From the NCBI RefSeq assembly GCF_004010325.2, contig NZ_SADR02000001.1:268239-332238 (forward strand): 64,000 nt of DNA, given 5' to 3'. Made by a program: the position numbers and the translations under genes. The notes beneath the pieces are model-generated. The model was not told the origin of the DNA, did no database searches, and saw nothing but the letters and a program-made list of their open reading frames with translations. Source of the stretch: Mesorhizobium sp. M00.F.Ca.ET.216.01.1.1 (GTDB lineage: Bacteria > Pseudomonadota > Alphaproteobacteria > Rhizobiales > Rhizobiaceae). Below, in pieces: positions 28,471 to 36,713 of the stretch; the first letter of the stretch is position 1; each line of letters begins with the position of its first letter.

Positions 28471-29886
28471 TCAAGCCAGTCCACGCGCGATTTCGGTGAC
28501 CACGTCGAAAGCCGCGTCGACGTCCGCCGCCGTCGTCTCGAACTGGCCGGCCTGGAAGCGAATCGCGACCCGCCCATCCACCCGCGTCTGCGTCAGGTAG
28601 ATGCGGCCGTCGTCGTTGATTGCGTTGACGAGGCGAAGGTTATGTTCGTCGGGATCGACCCCGGATGATGCAGCCAGATGCCGGAACGAGAACAGCGACA
28701 GCATCGGTTCGCTGACGATCTCGAAATCCGGCTCCATGGCCAGCCGCGCGGCAAGGCTTTCGCTCCAGGCGACATGATTGCGAATCATGTTCCGCAGATT
28801 TTCCAACCCGTGGGCGCGCAGCAGGAACCAGAGTTTCAGCGCTCGAAAGCGCCGGCCGAGCGGCACCGACCATTCGGAATAGTTGATGATGCCGTCATGA
28901 CCGTGGGTCTTCAGATAGTCCGGCTTGATGGCGAGCGTCTTCACGTGGCTTTCCGGATCGCGCAGGAACTGGATGGAGCAATCGAACTGAGCGCCCAGCC
29001 ATTTGTGCGGGTTGAAGACGATAGAATCGGCCTTTTCGACGCCCGCCCAGAAATGCCGGTATTCCGGGCAGATCATCGCCGATCCGGCCCAGGCAGCGTC
29101 GACATGCAGATAGAGCCCGTGCCGCTCAGCCACTGCGGCAACTCCAGTGATGTCATCGGTGCCGCCGGTGCTGGTGCCGCCGACGCAAGCGACGATGCCT
29201 GCCGGCAGCATACCGGCTTGCCGGTCGGCGACGATCGCCGCTTCGAGGGCTGCCGTATCCATGGTGCGAAAGCGGCCGGCAACCGGGATACGGACTAGAT
29301 TGTCCTCGCCGATGCCGGACACCCAGATCGCCCGGTCGATCGAGGTGTGAACCTGGTCGGATGAGTAGATGCGCAGCCTCGGCTGCCCGGCCAGGCCTTT
29401 CTTGTTTCCCTGCCAGTTGAGTGCGCGCTCGCGCATGGTCAGTACGGCGGCGAGCGTCGCCGACGAGGCCGAATCCTGGATGACGCCGGAAAATCCGTCC
29501 GGCAGGCCGAGCGCCTGGCGCATCCAGTCGACGGTTCGCGTTTCGAGCTCGGTCGCCGCCGGCGAGGTCTGCCAGAGCATGCATTGCGCAGCCATCGCCG
29601 AGACCAGATATTCGGCCACCACCGAAACGGGTGCCGCGTTGGCAGGGAAATAAGCGAAGAAGCGCGGATGCTGCCAGTGCGTCATGCCCGGCACGATCTT
29701 TTGCTCGAAGTCGGCGAAGATTGCGTCCATCGGTTCCGCTGCTTCGGGTGGCGAAGCCTCTATGCTCCCAAGGATGTCACCCGGCTTGACCCGCGGCCGC
29801 ACCGGCCTGCCCCGCAGCGTGTTGCGGTAGTCGGCGCCCCAATCAGCGGCGCGCCGCGACCATTGCCGGAAGTCATCGTTGTTCAT
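28471..29886 (-). CDS. PLP-dependent decarboxylase (aromatic-L-amino-acid type)
   Basis: A 471-residue group II decarboxylase. The PLP-binding lysine is in FNPHKWLGAQFDC, and the upstream HVDAAWAGSAMICPE supplies the cofactor aspartate. The N-terminal GDILGSIEASPPEAAEP and MTHWQHPRFFAYFPANAAP match the aromatic amino acid / tyrosine decarboxylase branch, so an aromatic amine product such as tyramine or tryptamine is likely, with the substrate not proven. I chose ATG 29886 (MNNDDFRQWSRRA) with AGGGAAA upstream. It lies 82 bp downstream of the Anbu gene on the same strand, so it may be co-transcribed with the Anbu cluster. Confidence 0.88.
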   Translation of the reverse strand: MNNDDFRQWSRRAADWGADYRNTLRGRPVRPRVKPGDILGSIEASPPEAAEPMDAIFADFEQKIVPGMTHWQHPRFFAYFPANAAPVSVVAEYLVSAMAAQCMLWQTSPAATELETRTVDWMRQALGLPDGFSGVIQDSASSATLAAVLTMRERALNWQGNKKGLAGQPRLRIYSSDQVHTSIDRAIWVSGIGEDNLVRIPVAGRFRTMDTAALEAAIVADRQAGMLPAGIVACVGGTSTGGTDDITGVAAVAERHGLYLHVDAAWAGSAMICPEYRHFWAGVEKADSIVFNPHKWLGAQFDCSIQFLRDPESHVKTLAIKPDYLKTHGHDGIINYSEWSVPLGRRFRALKLWFLLRAHGLENLRNMIRNHVAWSESLAARLAMEPDFEIVSEPMLSLFSFRHLAASSGVDPDEHNLRLVNAINDDGRIYLTQTRVDGRVAIRFQAGQFETTAADVDAAFDVVTEIARGLA

Positions 29887-29968
29887 TGCATTTCCCTGGA
29901 ATCCATCAGGCACCGTCGATCGCTGCGGCAAGCACCATCAGCAGTTGGCGGCGAAACCGAAGCCCTGT

Positions 29969-30700
29969 CTATCCCGGAAAATCGGGCAGGCTGGCAAAGG
30001 CCGCCTTCAGCGCGCTCGACCAGCCGTCTGAAATGGTGCGATAGTATTGATCGTCCTGGCCTATCCGCTTCTTCAGGCTGACCTTGAAGGCATCCTTCTC
30101 ATAGAAAAGCAGGTCGAGCGGCAGGCCCACCGACAGGTTCGACTTCAGCGTCGAATCGAACGACACCAGTAGCAATTTCACAGTCTCGGCCAGGCTCATT
30201 GTCTTTTCATAGGCCCGGATGATGATCGGCTTGCCGTATTTGGTTTCGCCGATCTGGAAGAACGGCGTGTCGTCGGTCGATTCGATGAAATTGCCTTCCG
30301 GGTAGATCATGAACAGGCGCGGTGCGCTGCCCTTGATCTGGCCGCCGAGGATGAAGGAGGCGTTGAAATAGGAATCCGCCTTGTCGCCGGACGGGGACGA
30401 GCTGGCGATGACTTCCTTGACTGTGTCGCCGACCAGCCGCACCGTCTGATACATCGAGGGCGTTTCGAGCAGCGTGGCATGGCGATCCTCGACCGCCTTG
30501 GTGCGCTCGTCGAGCAGGCTGACCACGGCCTGCGTCGTCGCCAGGTTACCGGCCGACATCAGCACGATGACGCGTTCGCCCGGCTCTTCCCAAACATGCA
30601 TCTTCTTGAAGGTCGAGATCGAATCCATGCCGGCATTGGTGCGCGTGTCCGACATGAACACGAGCCCGCGATCGATCTTCAGGCCGACGCAATAGGTCAT
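29969..30700 (-). CDS. Anbu-type proteasome-like peptidase
   Basis: A 243-residue Ntn-hydrolase of the ancestral beta-subunit (Anbu/BPH) family. Removal of Met1 would expose the nucleophile Thr1 (MTYCVGLKIDRGLVFMSDTR). Counting from it, Asp17 (MSDTRTNAG) is present, and Lys31/Lys32 (STFKKM) lie near the position of proteasomal Lys33. A pseudo-hexameric or helical assembly is known for family members, and a physiological substrate is not. I chose ATG 30700, since the family starts with MTYC and the upstream extension is unrelated. It is the last gene of an ATP-grasp / alpha-E / transglutaminase / Anbu unit, 32 bp after the transglutaminase gene. Confidence 0.93.
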   Translation of the reverse strand: MTYCVGLKIDRGLVFMSDTRTNAGMDSISTFKKMHVWEEPGERVIVLMSAGNLATTQAVVSLLDERTKAVEDRHATLLETPSMYQTVRLVGDTVKEVIASSSPSGDKADSYFNASFILGGQIKGSAPRLFMIYPEGNFIESTDDTPFFQIGETKYGKPIIIRAYEKTMSLAETVKLLLVSFDSTLKSNLSVGLPLDLLFYEKDAFKVSLKKRIGQDDQYYRTISDGWSSALKAAFASLPDFPG

Positions 30701-30732
30701 CGAATCTGTTCCGGCAGCAATCTTGCCGGAAA

Positions 30733-31527
30733 TTACTGCTCTACCGTGACGGTGACCGCAAGCTGTTCTTCCGCCTGTCCCAGCCGAATCCCCGATACCG
30801 GCGTGGCGTCGCGGTAATCGCGGCCGGTCGCCACTTTCACATAGCGTTCGTCGGGAGAAATACCGTTGGCAACATCGAAGGCGACCCAGCCGAGGCCCGA
30901 GACATGTGCCTCGGCCCAGGCGTGGCTCGCCGCCTGCTCGACGCTCGCATCCAGCATCAGATAGCCGCTGAGGTAGCGGGCCGGAATACCCATAGCGCGC
31001 GCGGCTGCCGTAAAGATATGGCTGTGGTCCTGGCAGACGCCGGTCTTGAGCGCCAGCGCCTCCTCGGCGGGCGTCGCCGCATTGGTGGTGCCGGGCGTGT
31101 AGGCGACGCGTTCGCCAATTATGGCCATCAGCCGGTGCAATCTTTCGATATCTGTGCCCTTGCCGACCGATGCCGCAAGGTCGCGAATGCCATCGCCGAT
31201 CATGGTCAACGGTGTTTCGTGGCCAAACAGCCACAGCGGCGCGAAGCCCCGATGCGGGCCGGAGATGCCTGATGTGTCGTGCGTCACCACTTCGCCTGAT
31301 GCTTCGACGGTAATGAAATCGCGCTCGCCTTCGACGCTCAGAAGCCGCGTGTCGTTGCCGAAATGGTCGGTGAAGCGCACTTCCTCGCGCGCGCCTTCGA
31401 TCTTCAATGCCCAGGACAGCACAGTCTGCGTCTGCCCGCTGACCGGCAGCAGCCGCAGCCGCTGCAAGAGATAATGCACCGGCGCGTCGTAGCGGTATTC
31501 GGTCCGGTGGGTGATCTTCAGCCGCAT
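30733..31527 (-). CDS. Transglutaminase-like cysteine peptidase
   Basis: A 264-residue papain-fold enzyme. The N-terminal beta domain (MRLKITHRTEYRYDAPVHYL) is the bacterial transglutaminase N domain, and the catalytic triad is complete: Cys165 (LKTGVCQDHSH), His202 (ASHAWAEAHV) and Asp218 (WVAFDVANG). Such proteins cleave or transfer isopeptide or peptide bonds. In the conserved cluster with the Anbu and ATP-grasp genes it is proposed to act on a peptide made by the ATP-grasp protein. I chose ATG 31527. The start is 7 bp after the alpha-E stop, so translation is tightly linked. Confidence 0.92.
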   Translation of the reverse strand: MRLKITHRTEYRYDAPVHYLLQRLRLLPVSGQTQTVLSWALKIEGAREEVRFTDHFGNDTRLLSVEGERDFITVEASGEVVTHDTSGISGPHRGFAPLWLFGHETPLTMIGDGIRDLAASVGKGTDIERLHRLMAIIGERVAYTPGTTNAATPAEEALALKTGVCQDHSHIFTAAARAMGIPARYLSGYLMLDASVEQAASHAWAEAHVSGLGWVAFDVANGISPDERYVKVATGRDYRDATPVSGIRLGQAEEQLAVTVTVEQ

Positions 31528-31534
31528 GGCTTCC

Positions 31535-32476
31535 TCAATAGAACCTGTAGTCCTGCGCGATCTCGTCGCCGAGTCTGGTGTTGTCACGAATGAAATTGGC
31601 CAGGAATTCGTGCAGGCCGGCGTCGAATATGTCCTTGATCGACCCGGCCCGCAGCATCGCCTGCGTCTTTTCGACCGTCTGATGGCAGGCATGACGCGCG
31701 CCGTAGTCGTCGCCGAGGAATTTCAGATGCTCGGCCAGGAAGCGATAGCAAAAGGTCAGCGAGCGCGGCATGCGGACATTGAGGATCAGATAGTCGGCGA
31801 TGTTGGTCGGCTTGTAGTCGGCCTCGTAGACCCAGCGATAGGAGCGATGCGCCGACACCGAGCGCAAGATCGATTCCCACTGGTAGTTGTCGAGCGTCGA
31901 ACCGACCCAGGAGATCGACGGCAACAGCACGTAGTATTTCACGTCGAGGATGCGCGCCGTGTTGTCGGCGCGTTCGACATAGGTGCCGAGCTGCGAGAAA
32001 TCGAAGATTTCGTTGCGCAGCATGGTGCCGTAGAACGAGCCCCGGATCAGCGCCGTCTCGCGCTTGATCGCGTCGAGCACGGTGGGCAGGTCGCGCTCGT
32101 CGATCGGCCTGGCCAGCATCCGCTTCAGCGACATCCAGGCTTCGTTGATGCTTTCCCAGGTTTCGCGCGTCAGCGCGGTGCGCACCATGCGGGCATTGTT
32201 GCGGGCCGTCTCGATGGCCGACATCGTGCTCGACGGGTTCGACGTATCGCGTAGCAGGAAGTCGGCGACGTTGGCGGCGGTGTAGTCCGAGTATTTCTGC
32301 GTGAAGGCAACGTCCGAACCGGCGCTGAGCAGCACCGAATTCCACTCCTCCGAGGCATTCTGCGTCCGTGTCAGCGCCATGCGCAGACCGGCATCGACCA
32401 GCCGGGCCATGTTTTCGGCCCGCTCGATATAGCGGTTCATCCAATAGAGCCCATTGGCGGTGCGGCCGAGAAGCAT
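31535..32476 (-). CDS. Alpha-E domain protein (DUF403)
   Basis: A 313-residue all-helical protein of the alpha-E family, which accompanies circularly permuted ATP-grasp proteins. Recognisable elements are MLLGRTANGLYWMNRYIERA at the start, the VAYVERADNTARILD-like LGTYVERADNTARILDVKYY in the middle and ARHACHQTVEKTQAMLRAGS near the end. No known catalytic motif is present, and the family function is unknown. It probably assists the ATP-grasp partner encoded directly upstream. A repeat-rich 154-bp gap separates the two, while the transglutaminase gene follows after 7 bp. Confidence 0.9.
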   Translation of the reverse strand: MLLGRTANGLYWMNRYIERAENMARLVDAGLRMALTRTQNASEEWNSVLLSAGSDVAFTQKYSDYTAANVADFLLRDTSNPSSTMSAIETARNNARMVRTALTRETWESINEAWMSLKRMLARPIDERDLPTVLDAIKRETALIRGSFYGTMLRNEIFDFSQLGTYVERADNTARILDVKYYVLLPSISWVGSTLDNYQWESILRSVSAHRSYRWVYEADYKPTNIADYLILNVRMPRSLTFCYRFLAEHLKFLGDDYGARHACHQTVEKTQAMLRAGSIKDIFDAGLHEFLANFIRDNTRLGDEIAQDYRFY

Positions 32477-32492
32477 GTCAGGCGGTCCTGTG

Positions 32493-32627
32493 GCGAATAG
32501 TGAATGGTGAATGGTGAATGGTGAATGACCAAATTGCGCCTGGACACGACATTGCGTTTTTCTCTTCAGGACGTTTCACCAAGACCAACGACACACCATC
32601 CTTACCTATTCACTATTCACTATTCGC
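32493..32627. repeat. Inverted repeat with tandem heptamers inside the Anbu operon
   Basis: GCGAATAGTGAATGGTGAAT and following GGTGAAT units (32493-32527) form a tandem of a 7-base unit (GTGAATG). An inverted counterpart CTATTCACTATTCACTATTC (32606-32625) begins 79 bp later, giving a long stem of about 22 bp. It lies between the ATP-grasp and alpha-E genes and ends 4 bp before the ATP-grasp stop. It could form a large hairpin or be slippage-prone. Confidence 0.75.
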
Positions 32628-32630
32628 CCT

Positions 32631-34049
32631 CTAATCATCCAGCACCCACGTATCCTTGGTGCCGCCGCCTTGCGAGGAATTGACTACCAGCGAGCCTTCC
32701 TTGAGAGCGACCCGCGTCAGCCCGCCGGGCACGATCTGGATGCGGTCGGAAACCAGTACATAAGGCCTGAGATCGACATGGCGTGGCGACAGCCCCTTGT
32801 CGGTTAGGATCGGGCAGGTCGACAGCGCCAGCGTTGGCTGGGCGATGTAGTTCGACGGCTTTGCCTGGAGTTTCCTGGAGAAATCCTGGCATTCCTTCTT
32901 GGTCGCCGCCGGCCCAACCAGCATGCCGTAGCCGCCGGAGCCATGCACCTCCTTCACCACCAGCTCATGGATGTGCTCGAGCACGTATTTCAGGCTGTCC
33001 GGCTCCGAGCAGCGCCAGGTCGGGATGTTGCCGAGGATCGCCTTGCGGCCGGTGTAGAATTCGACGATCTCGGGCATGTAGGAATAGATCGCCTTGTCGT
33101 CGGCGATGCCGGTTCCCGGCGCGTTGGCGATGGTGATGTTGCCGGCGCGGTAGACATCCATGATGCCCGGCACGCCGAGTGCGGAGTCCGGCCGGAAGGT
33201 CAGCGGATCGAGGAAAGAGTCATCGACACGCCGATAGAGCACGTCGATCTGCTTGTAGCCTTCGGTCGTGCGCATCGCGACATGGCCGTCGACGACGCGC
33301 AGATCCTGTCCTTCGACAAGCTGCACGCCCATCTGATCGGCAAGGAAGGCATGTTCGAAATAGGCGGAATTGAAGCTGCCTGGCGTCAGCACGGCAATGG
33401 TCGGCGCGCCCTTGGTGCTCTGCGGCCGCACCGCGGCCAGCGACTGGCGCAACAGCTGCGGATAGTTTTCGACCGGCCGCACCTTGATCTGCTGGAACAG
33501 CTCGGGGAAGAGCTGCATCATCGTCTCGCGGTTCTCCAGCATGTAGGAGACGCCGGACGGCGTGCGCGCATTATCCTCCAGCACATAGAATTCGTTCTCG
33601 CTGATGCGCACGATATCGACGCCGATAATGTGGGTGTAGACGCCGGCCGGCGGCCTCACGCCGATCATCTCAGGCAGGAACGCCTCGTTGCGGGCGATCA
33701 GCTCCTTCGGGATGCGGCCGGCGCGCAAGATCTCCTGGCGGTGGTAGATGTCGTCGAGGAAGGCGTTCAGCGCCTGCACGCGCTGCTCGATGCCTTGCGT
33801 CAGCCTGCGCCATTCATTGCCTGAGATGATGCGGGGAACGATGTCGAAGGGGATCAGCCGTTCGGAGGCTTCCTGCTCGCCATAAACGGCGAAGGTGATG
33901 CCGGTCTTGCGGAAGACGCGTTCGGCGTCCTGCATTTTCTCGGTAAGCCTGGCCGGGTCCTGTTCCTTCAGCCAGCGATCGTAAGCCGAATACGGTTTTC
34001 TCAATCCGGAAACTTCCGGAAGCATTTCGTCGAACGCTGCCAATCGCAT
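32631..34049 (-). CDS. Circularly permuted ATP-grasp protein (amidoligase-type)
   Basis: A 472-residue protein of the permuted ATP-grasp class 2 (COG2308 type). Conserved stretches are YDRWLKEQDPARLTEKM near the start, ITFAVYGEQEASERLIPFDI, GVDIVRISENEFYVLEDNAR and the C-terminal VVKEVHGSGGYGMLVGPAA, which resembles the ATP-binding glycine-rich loop. It presumably ligates an amine to a carboxylate at the expense of ATP, and family members are predicted to make small peptides or peptide tags. It is the first gene of the four-gene unit. The length is normal for the family. Confidence 0.92.
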   Translation of the reverse strand: MRLAAFDEMLPEVSGLRKPYSAYDRWLKEQDPARLTEKMQDAERVFRKTGITFAVYGEQEASERLIPFDIVPRIISGNEWRRLTQGIEQRVQALNAFLDDIYHRQEILRAGRIPKELIARNEAFLPEMIGVRPPAGVYTHIIGVDIVRISENEFYVLEDNARTPSGVSYMLENRETMMQLFPELFQQIKVRPVENYPQLLRQSLAAVRPQSTKGAPTIAVLTPGSFNSAYFEHAFLADQMGVQLVEGQDLRVVDGHVAMRTTEGYKQIDVLYRRVDDSFLDPLTFRPDSALGVPGIMDVYRAGNITIANAPGTGIADDKAIYSYMPEIVEFYTGRKAILGNIPTWRCSEPDSLKYVLEHIHELVVKEVHGSGGYGMLVGPAATKKECQDFSRKLQAKPSNYIAQPTLALSTCPILTDKGLSPRHVDLRPYVLVSDRIQIVPGGLTRVALKEGSLVVNSSQGGGTKDTWVLDD

Positions 34050-34201
34050 ACTCCCTGTGGCGCCATTTCACTGGCCCCGTCGGAGAAAATCAAGCGCAAT
34101 CGGTGATTTGGAGGCATGCCGGCGATCAGTATGTTGCAGCTGCCTAAAATTAGGGCAGCGCCGATATGGCTGGGTCAGGCTTTGCCTCGTGCCCGGGCAC
34201 T

Positions 34202-34304
34202 CTACAGCGCCGCGCGTCTTTTCAGACGCGCAAAGCACGCTGTAGCACTTTGACTTTGCGCATGATCCTTTCCGAAAATCGATTCCGATTTTCGGGTCAT
34301 GCGC
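34202..34304. repeat. Rhizobial palindromic intergenic repeat, copy 1
   Basis: A 103-bp element with two nested hairpins. The first pairs CTACAGCG with CGCTGTAG around GCGCGTC/GACGCGC. The second pairs GCGCATGA with TCATGCGC around CGAAAATCG/CGATTTTCG. It ends one base before the stop codon of the Lrp-domain gene. It matches copy 2 (34566-34668) almost base for base and has the structure of rhizobial intergenic mosaic elements. Confidence 0.8.
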
Positions 34305-34541
34305 TCAGAAGGCGCGGAAGGTGACGACCGTAAACGTATCCTTGATGCCGGGGAGAATCTGCACCTTCTCGTTGACGAAATGGCCGATGTCTACCTCGTC
34401 GTCGACATAGAATTTGGCGAGCAGGTCATAATTGCCGGCGGTCGAGTAGATTTCCGAGGCGATCTCGGCATCGGCCAGAGCGCTGGCGACGTCATAGGCC
34501 TTGCCCAGATCGCACTTTATCTGCACGAAAAACGTCTTCAT
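34305..34541 (-). CDS. Stand-alone Lrp/AsnC ligand-binding domain protein
   Basis: A 78-residue protein consisting only of the RAM (Lrp/AsnC C-terminal) domain: MKTFFVQIKCDLGKAYDVAS, then SEIYSTAGNYDLLAKFYVDD and a GHFVNEKVQILPGIKDTFTV strand. No helix-turn-helix is present. Such domains bind amino acids and oligomerise and usually modulate a full-length regulator or enzyme. It is flanked on both sides by near-identical 103-bp repeats, and the one upstream begins 24 bp before the start. The length is normal for the stand-alone family. Confidence 0.9.
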   Translation of the reverse strand: MKTFFVQIKCDLGKAYDVASALADAEIASEIYSTAGNYDLLAKFYVDDEVDIGHFVNEKVQILPGIKDTFTVVTFRAF

Positions 34542-34565
34542 TGCCCAGTCCTGCTCAGCTCGTAC

Positions 34566-34668
34566 CTACAGCGCCGCGCGTCCTTTGGGACGCGCAAAGG
34601 ACGCTGTAGTACTTTGATTTGCGCATGATCCTTTCCGAAAATCGATTCCGATTTTCGGGGTCATGCGC
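34566..34668. repeat. Rhizobial palindromic intergenic repeat, copy 2
   Basis: The same 103-bp element in the same orientation as copy 1, with scattered differences (CCTTTGGGACG versus CTTTTCAGACG in the first loop). Its start lies 24 bp upstream of the Lrp-domain gene, so the element may carry or overlap that gene's promoter. Confidence 0.8.
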
Positions 34669-34894
34669 AGAAGCGGCCCTTGTGGCAGACTGCCGCCCGG
34701 CTTTCAAGCATCAGGACAGCGCTCAGGCGGAACGCGCCTTGGCAACGGCGGCTTCTCTCAATTCAACCACCGGCATGCCGCGCCGGCATGGCGACCAAGA
34801 GAATGTTTGCCGTCGTTGAAACCGCGAAGTGCCACGAACCGTATGGTATGATGTGTCTTCGGACAGCGATCTCTCGGGACAACGGAGACGGGCT

Positions 34895-35314
34895 ATGCGC
34901 CGCACGTTATTCGCGTTCGCAGTCGTTCCACTCGTTTTCGCGTCTTCGGCATTTGCCGGCGATGCCGAAGTCAAGGCAGCGCAGACGGTCATCGACAGCC
35001 AGCTGAAAGCCTTCATCGCCAATGACGGTGCTGCGGCCTACAGCTTCGCCGCCCCGAATGTGAAGCGCATCTTTCCGACCGTCGACACCTTCATGAACAT
35101 GGTGACCAACGGCTACGCGCCTGTGCGCAAACCGCAGACCTATTCCTTCGGCAAGGTTCAGCAGACGAGCCCGACCTCGATCATCCAGCAAGTGCTGATC
35201 GTCGGACCCGACGGCAAGGACTACGAGGCGGTCTACACGCTCGAGCAGCAGCCCGACGGCAGCTTCCAGATCACTGGCTGCAGCCTGCGCGCGTCCAATT
35301 CGCTGAGCACTTGA
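34895..35314 (+). CDS. DUF4864 domain secreted protein
   Basis: A 139-residue exported protein. It has a signal peptide (MRRTLFAFAVVPLVFASSAF, cleavage after AFA) and then GDAEVKAAQTVIDSQLKAFI, the start of the DUF4864 fold, related to nuclear-transport-factor-2-like domains. Later segments (DTFMNMVTNGYAPVRKPQTY and EQQPDGSFQITGCSL) fit the family. Function is unknown. I chose ATG 34895 because GGAGACGG precedes it and the earlier in-frame start (34829) adds a polar extension before the signal. It converges on tgt. Confidence 0.85.
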   Translation: MRRTLFAFAVVPLVFASSAFAGDAEVKAAQTVIDSQLKAFIANDGAAAYSFAAPNVKRIFPTVDTFMNMVTNGYAPVRKPQTYSFGKVQQTSPTSIIQQVLIVGPDGKDYEAVYTLEQQPDGSFQITGCSLRASNSLST

Positions 35315-35320
35315 GTTCTG

Positions 35321-36451
35321 TCAACGCGCTGGAATATCGCCTCGCGCCCAGCCCTCGGCAATTTCCGCCGCCCGTTCCTCGAAGGCACCGACCTTGATGG
35401 CAGCGCGAATATCCTGCATCAGCTTTTGATAGTAGGAAAGATTGTTCCAGCTCAGAAGCATCGCCCCAAGTGCCTCCTGCGAGCGCACCAGATGGTGCAG
35501 ATAGGCGCGCGAATAATCGCGTGCGGCCGGGCAGTCGCTCTCTTCGTCCAGCGGGCGCGGATCGTCGGCATGGCGGGCGTTGCGCAAATTGACCTTGCCG
35601 CGCCGCGTATAGGCGAGGCCGTGGCGGCCGGCGCGTGTCGGCATCACGCAGTCGAACATGTCGATGCCGCGCGCCACCGATTTCAGGATGTCATCCGGCG
35701 TGCCGACGCCCATCAGGTAGCGCGGTCTGTCCGCCGGCAGTTCAGCACAGGTGATGTCGAGCATGTCGAGCATCACCGCTTGCGGTTCGCCGACGGCCAG
35801 CCCACCGATCGCATAGCCCTTCAGCCCCATCGCCTTAAGCGCCTGCGCAGAGCGCTCGCGCAAGACGGGTATGTCGCCGCCCTGCACGATGCCGAACATC
35901 GCCTTCCCAGCCTGGTCGCCGAACGCCGTCTTGCAGCGCTCGGCCCAGCGCAGCGACAATTCCATGGCGCGCTCGATCTCTTTCTCTTTGGCCGGGAGCG
36001 CGGTGCATTCGTCGAGCTGCATCTGGATGTCGGAGCCAAGCAACCCCTGGATCTCGATCGAGCGCTCCGGCGACATCTCATAGGCGGCGCCGTCGATATG
36101 CGATCGGAAGGTCACGCCTTTTTCCGTGAGTTTTCTCAGCTTCGACAGCGACATCACCTGGAAGCCGCCGCTGTCGGTGAGGATCGGATGCGGCCAGCGG
36201 GCGAATTCATGCAGGCCGCCGAGCCGTGCCACACGTTCGGCGCCGGGCCTCAGCATCAGATGATAGGTATTGCCGAGGATGATGTCGGCGCCGACGCCGC
36301 GGACCTGGTCCATATACATCGTCTTGACGGTGCCGCCGGTGCCGACCGGCATGAAGGCCGGCGTGCGGATTTCTCCACGCGGCATGGTAATCGCGCCGCG
36401 CCGCGCCTTGCCGTCGGTGGCCAGAACCTCGAAGGTGAACGCCTCAGTCAT
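35321..36451 (-). CDS. tgt: Queuine/preQ1 tRNA-ribosyltransferase
   Basis: Exchanges guanine-34 for preQ1 in tRNAs with GUN anticodons, the entry step of queuosine synthesis. The 376-residue protein has GNTYHLML, the catalytic-Asp [19 protein letters not shown] and the nucleophile region [17 protein letters not shown]. The C-terminal zinc region is unusual. Where E. coli has CDCYTC, this protein has SDCPAA, and the fourth-ligand histidine position reads SWNNLSYY, so only one of four zinc ligands remains. I chose ATG 36451 ([14 protein letters not shown]). The start overlaps the stop of the 89-residue orf by 8 bp. Confidence 0.95.
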   Translation of the reverse strand: MTEAFTFEVLATDGKARRGAITMPRGEIRTPAFMPVGTGGTVKTMYMDQVRGVGADIILGNTYHLMLRPGAERVARLGGLHEFARWPHPILTDSGGFQVMSLSKLRKLTEKGVTFRSHIDGAAYEMSPERSIEIQGLLGSDIQMQLDECTALPAKEKEIERAMELSLRWAERCKTAFGDQAGKAMFGIVQGGDIPVLRERSAQALKAMGLKGYAIGGLAVGEPQAVMLDMLDITCAELPADRPRYLMGVGTPDDILKSVARGIDMFDCVMPTRAGRHGLAYTRRGKVNLRNARHADDPRPLDEESDCPAARDYSRAYLHHLVRSQEALGAMLLSWNNLSYYQKLMQDIRAAIKVGAFEERAAEIAEGWARGDIPAR

Positions 36452-36713
36452 CGAATTCCTTGTCGTGCACCGGCGCTCCTGGAGCCTGCCTGTCCAGCGA
36501 CTGCCGGTAACGGATGCAGCCGCGCATGAATTTTGGCCAGGGCGGCACGGCGATCGCCGGCTCGGTCTTTTCCGGCAAAAGGTTCCACAGATCGGGGTGG
36601 TGCCAGCAGAGATCATGGCCGGTGGCGTCACGATGCGCGCGAATGCCGGCCCGCAATTTCTTCACCTCCGCGATCAGCGCTTCGCGGTCAAACGTTTTCA
36701 GGTCATCGTCCAT
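36444..36713 (-). CDS. Conserved hypothetical protein between queA and tgt
   Basis: An 89-residue soluble protein starting [20 protein letters not shown]. It has a charged helical N-terminus and a conserved core ([20 protein letters not shown]), rich in His and Trp, followed by [21 protein letters not shown] do not recognise a named domain. Its start overlaps the end of queA by 11 bp, and its end overlaps the tgt start by 8 bp, so it is translated as part of a tight three-gene unit with the queuosine enzymes. A role linked to queuosine is inferred from position only. Confidence 0.75.
   Translation of the reverse strand: MDDDLKTFDREALIAEVKKLRAGIRAHRDATGHDLCWHHPDLWNLLPEKTEPAIAVPPWPKFMRGCIRYRQSLDRQAPGAPVHDKEFDD

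Noticed and set aside
34723..35022. Minus-strand frame with an apparent signal peptide
   Set aside because: It is antisense to the DUF4864 gene, which has a signal peptide, ribosome site and family match of its own.
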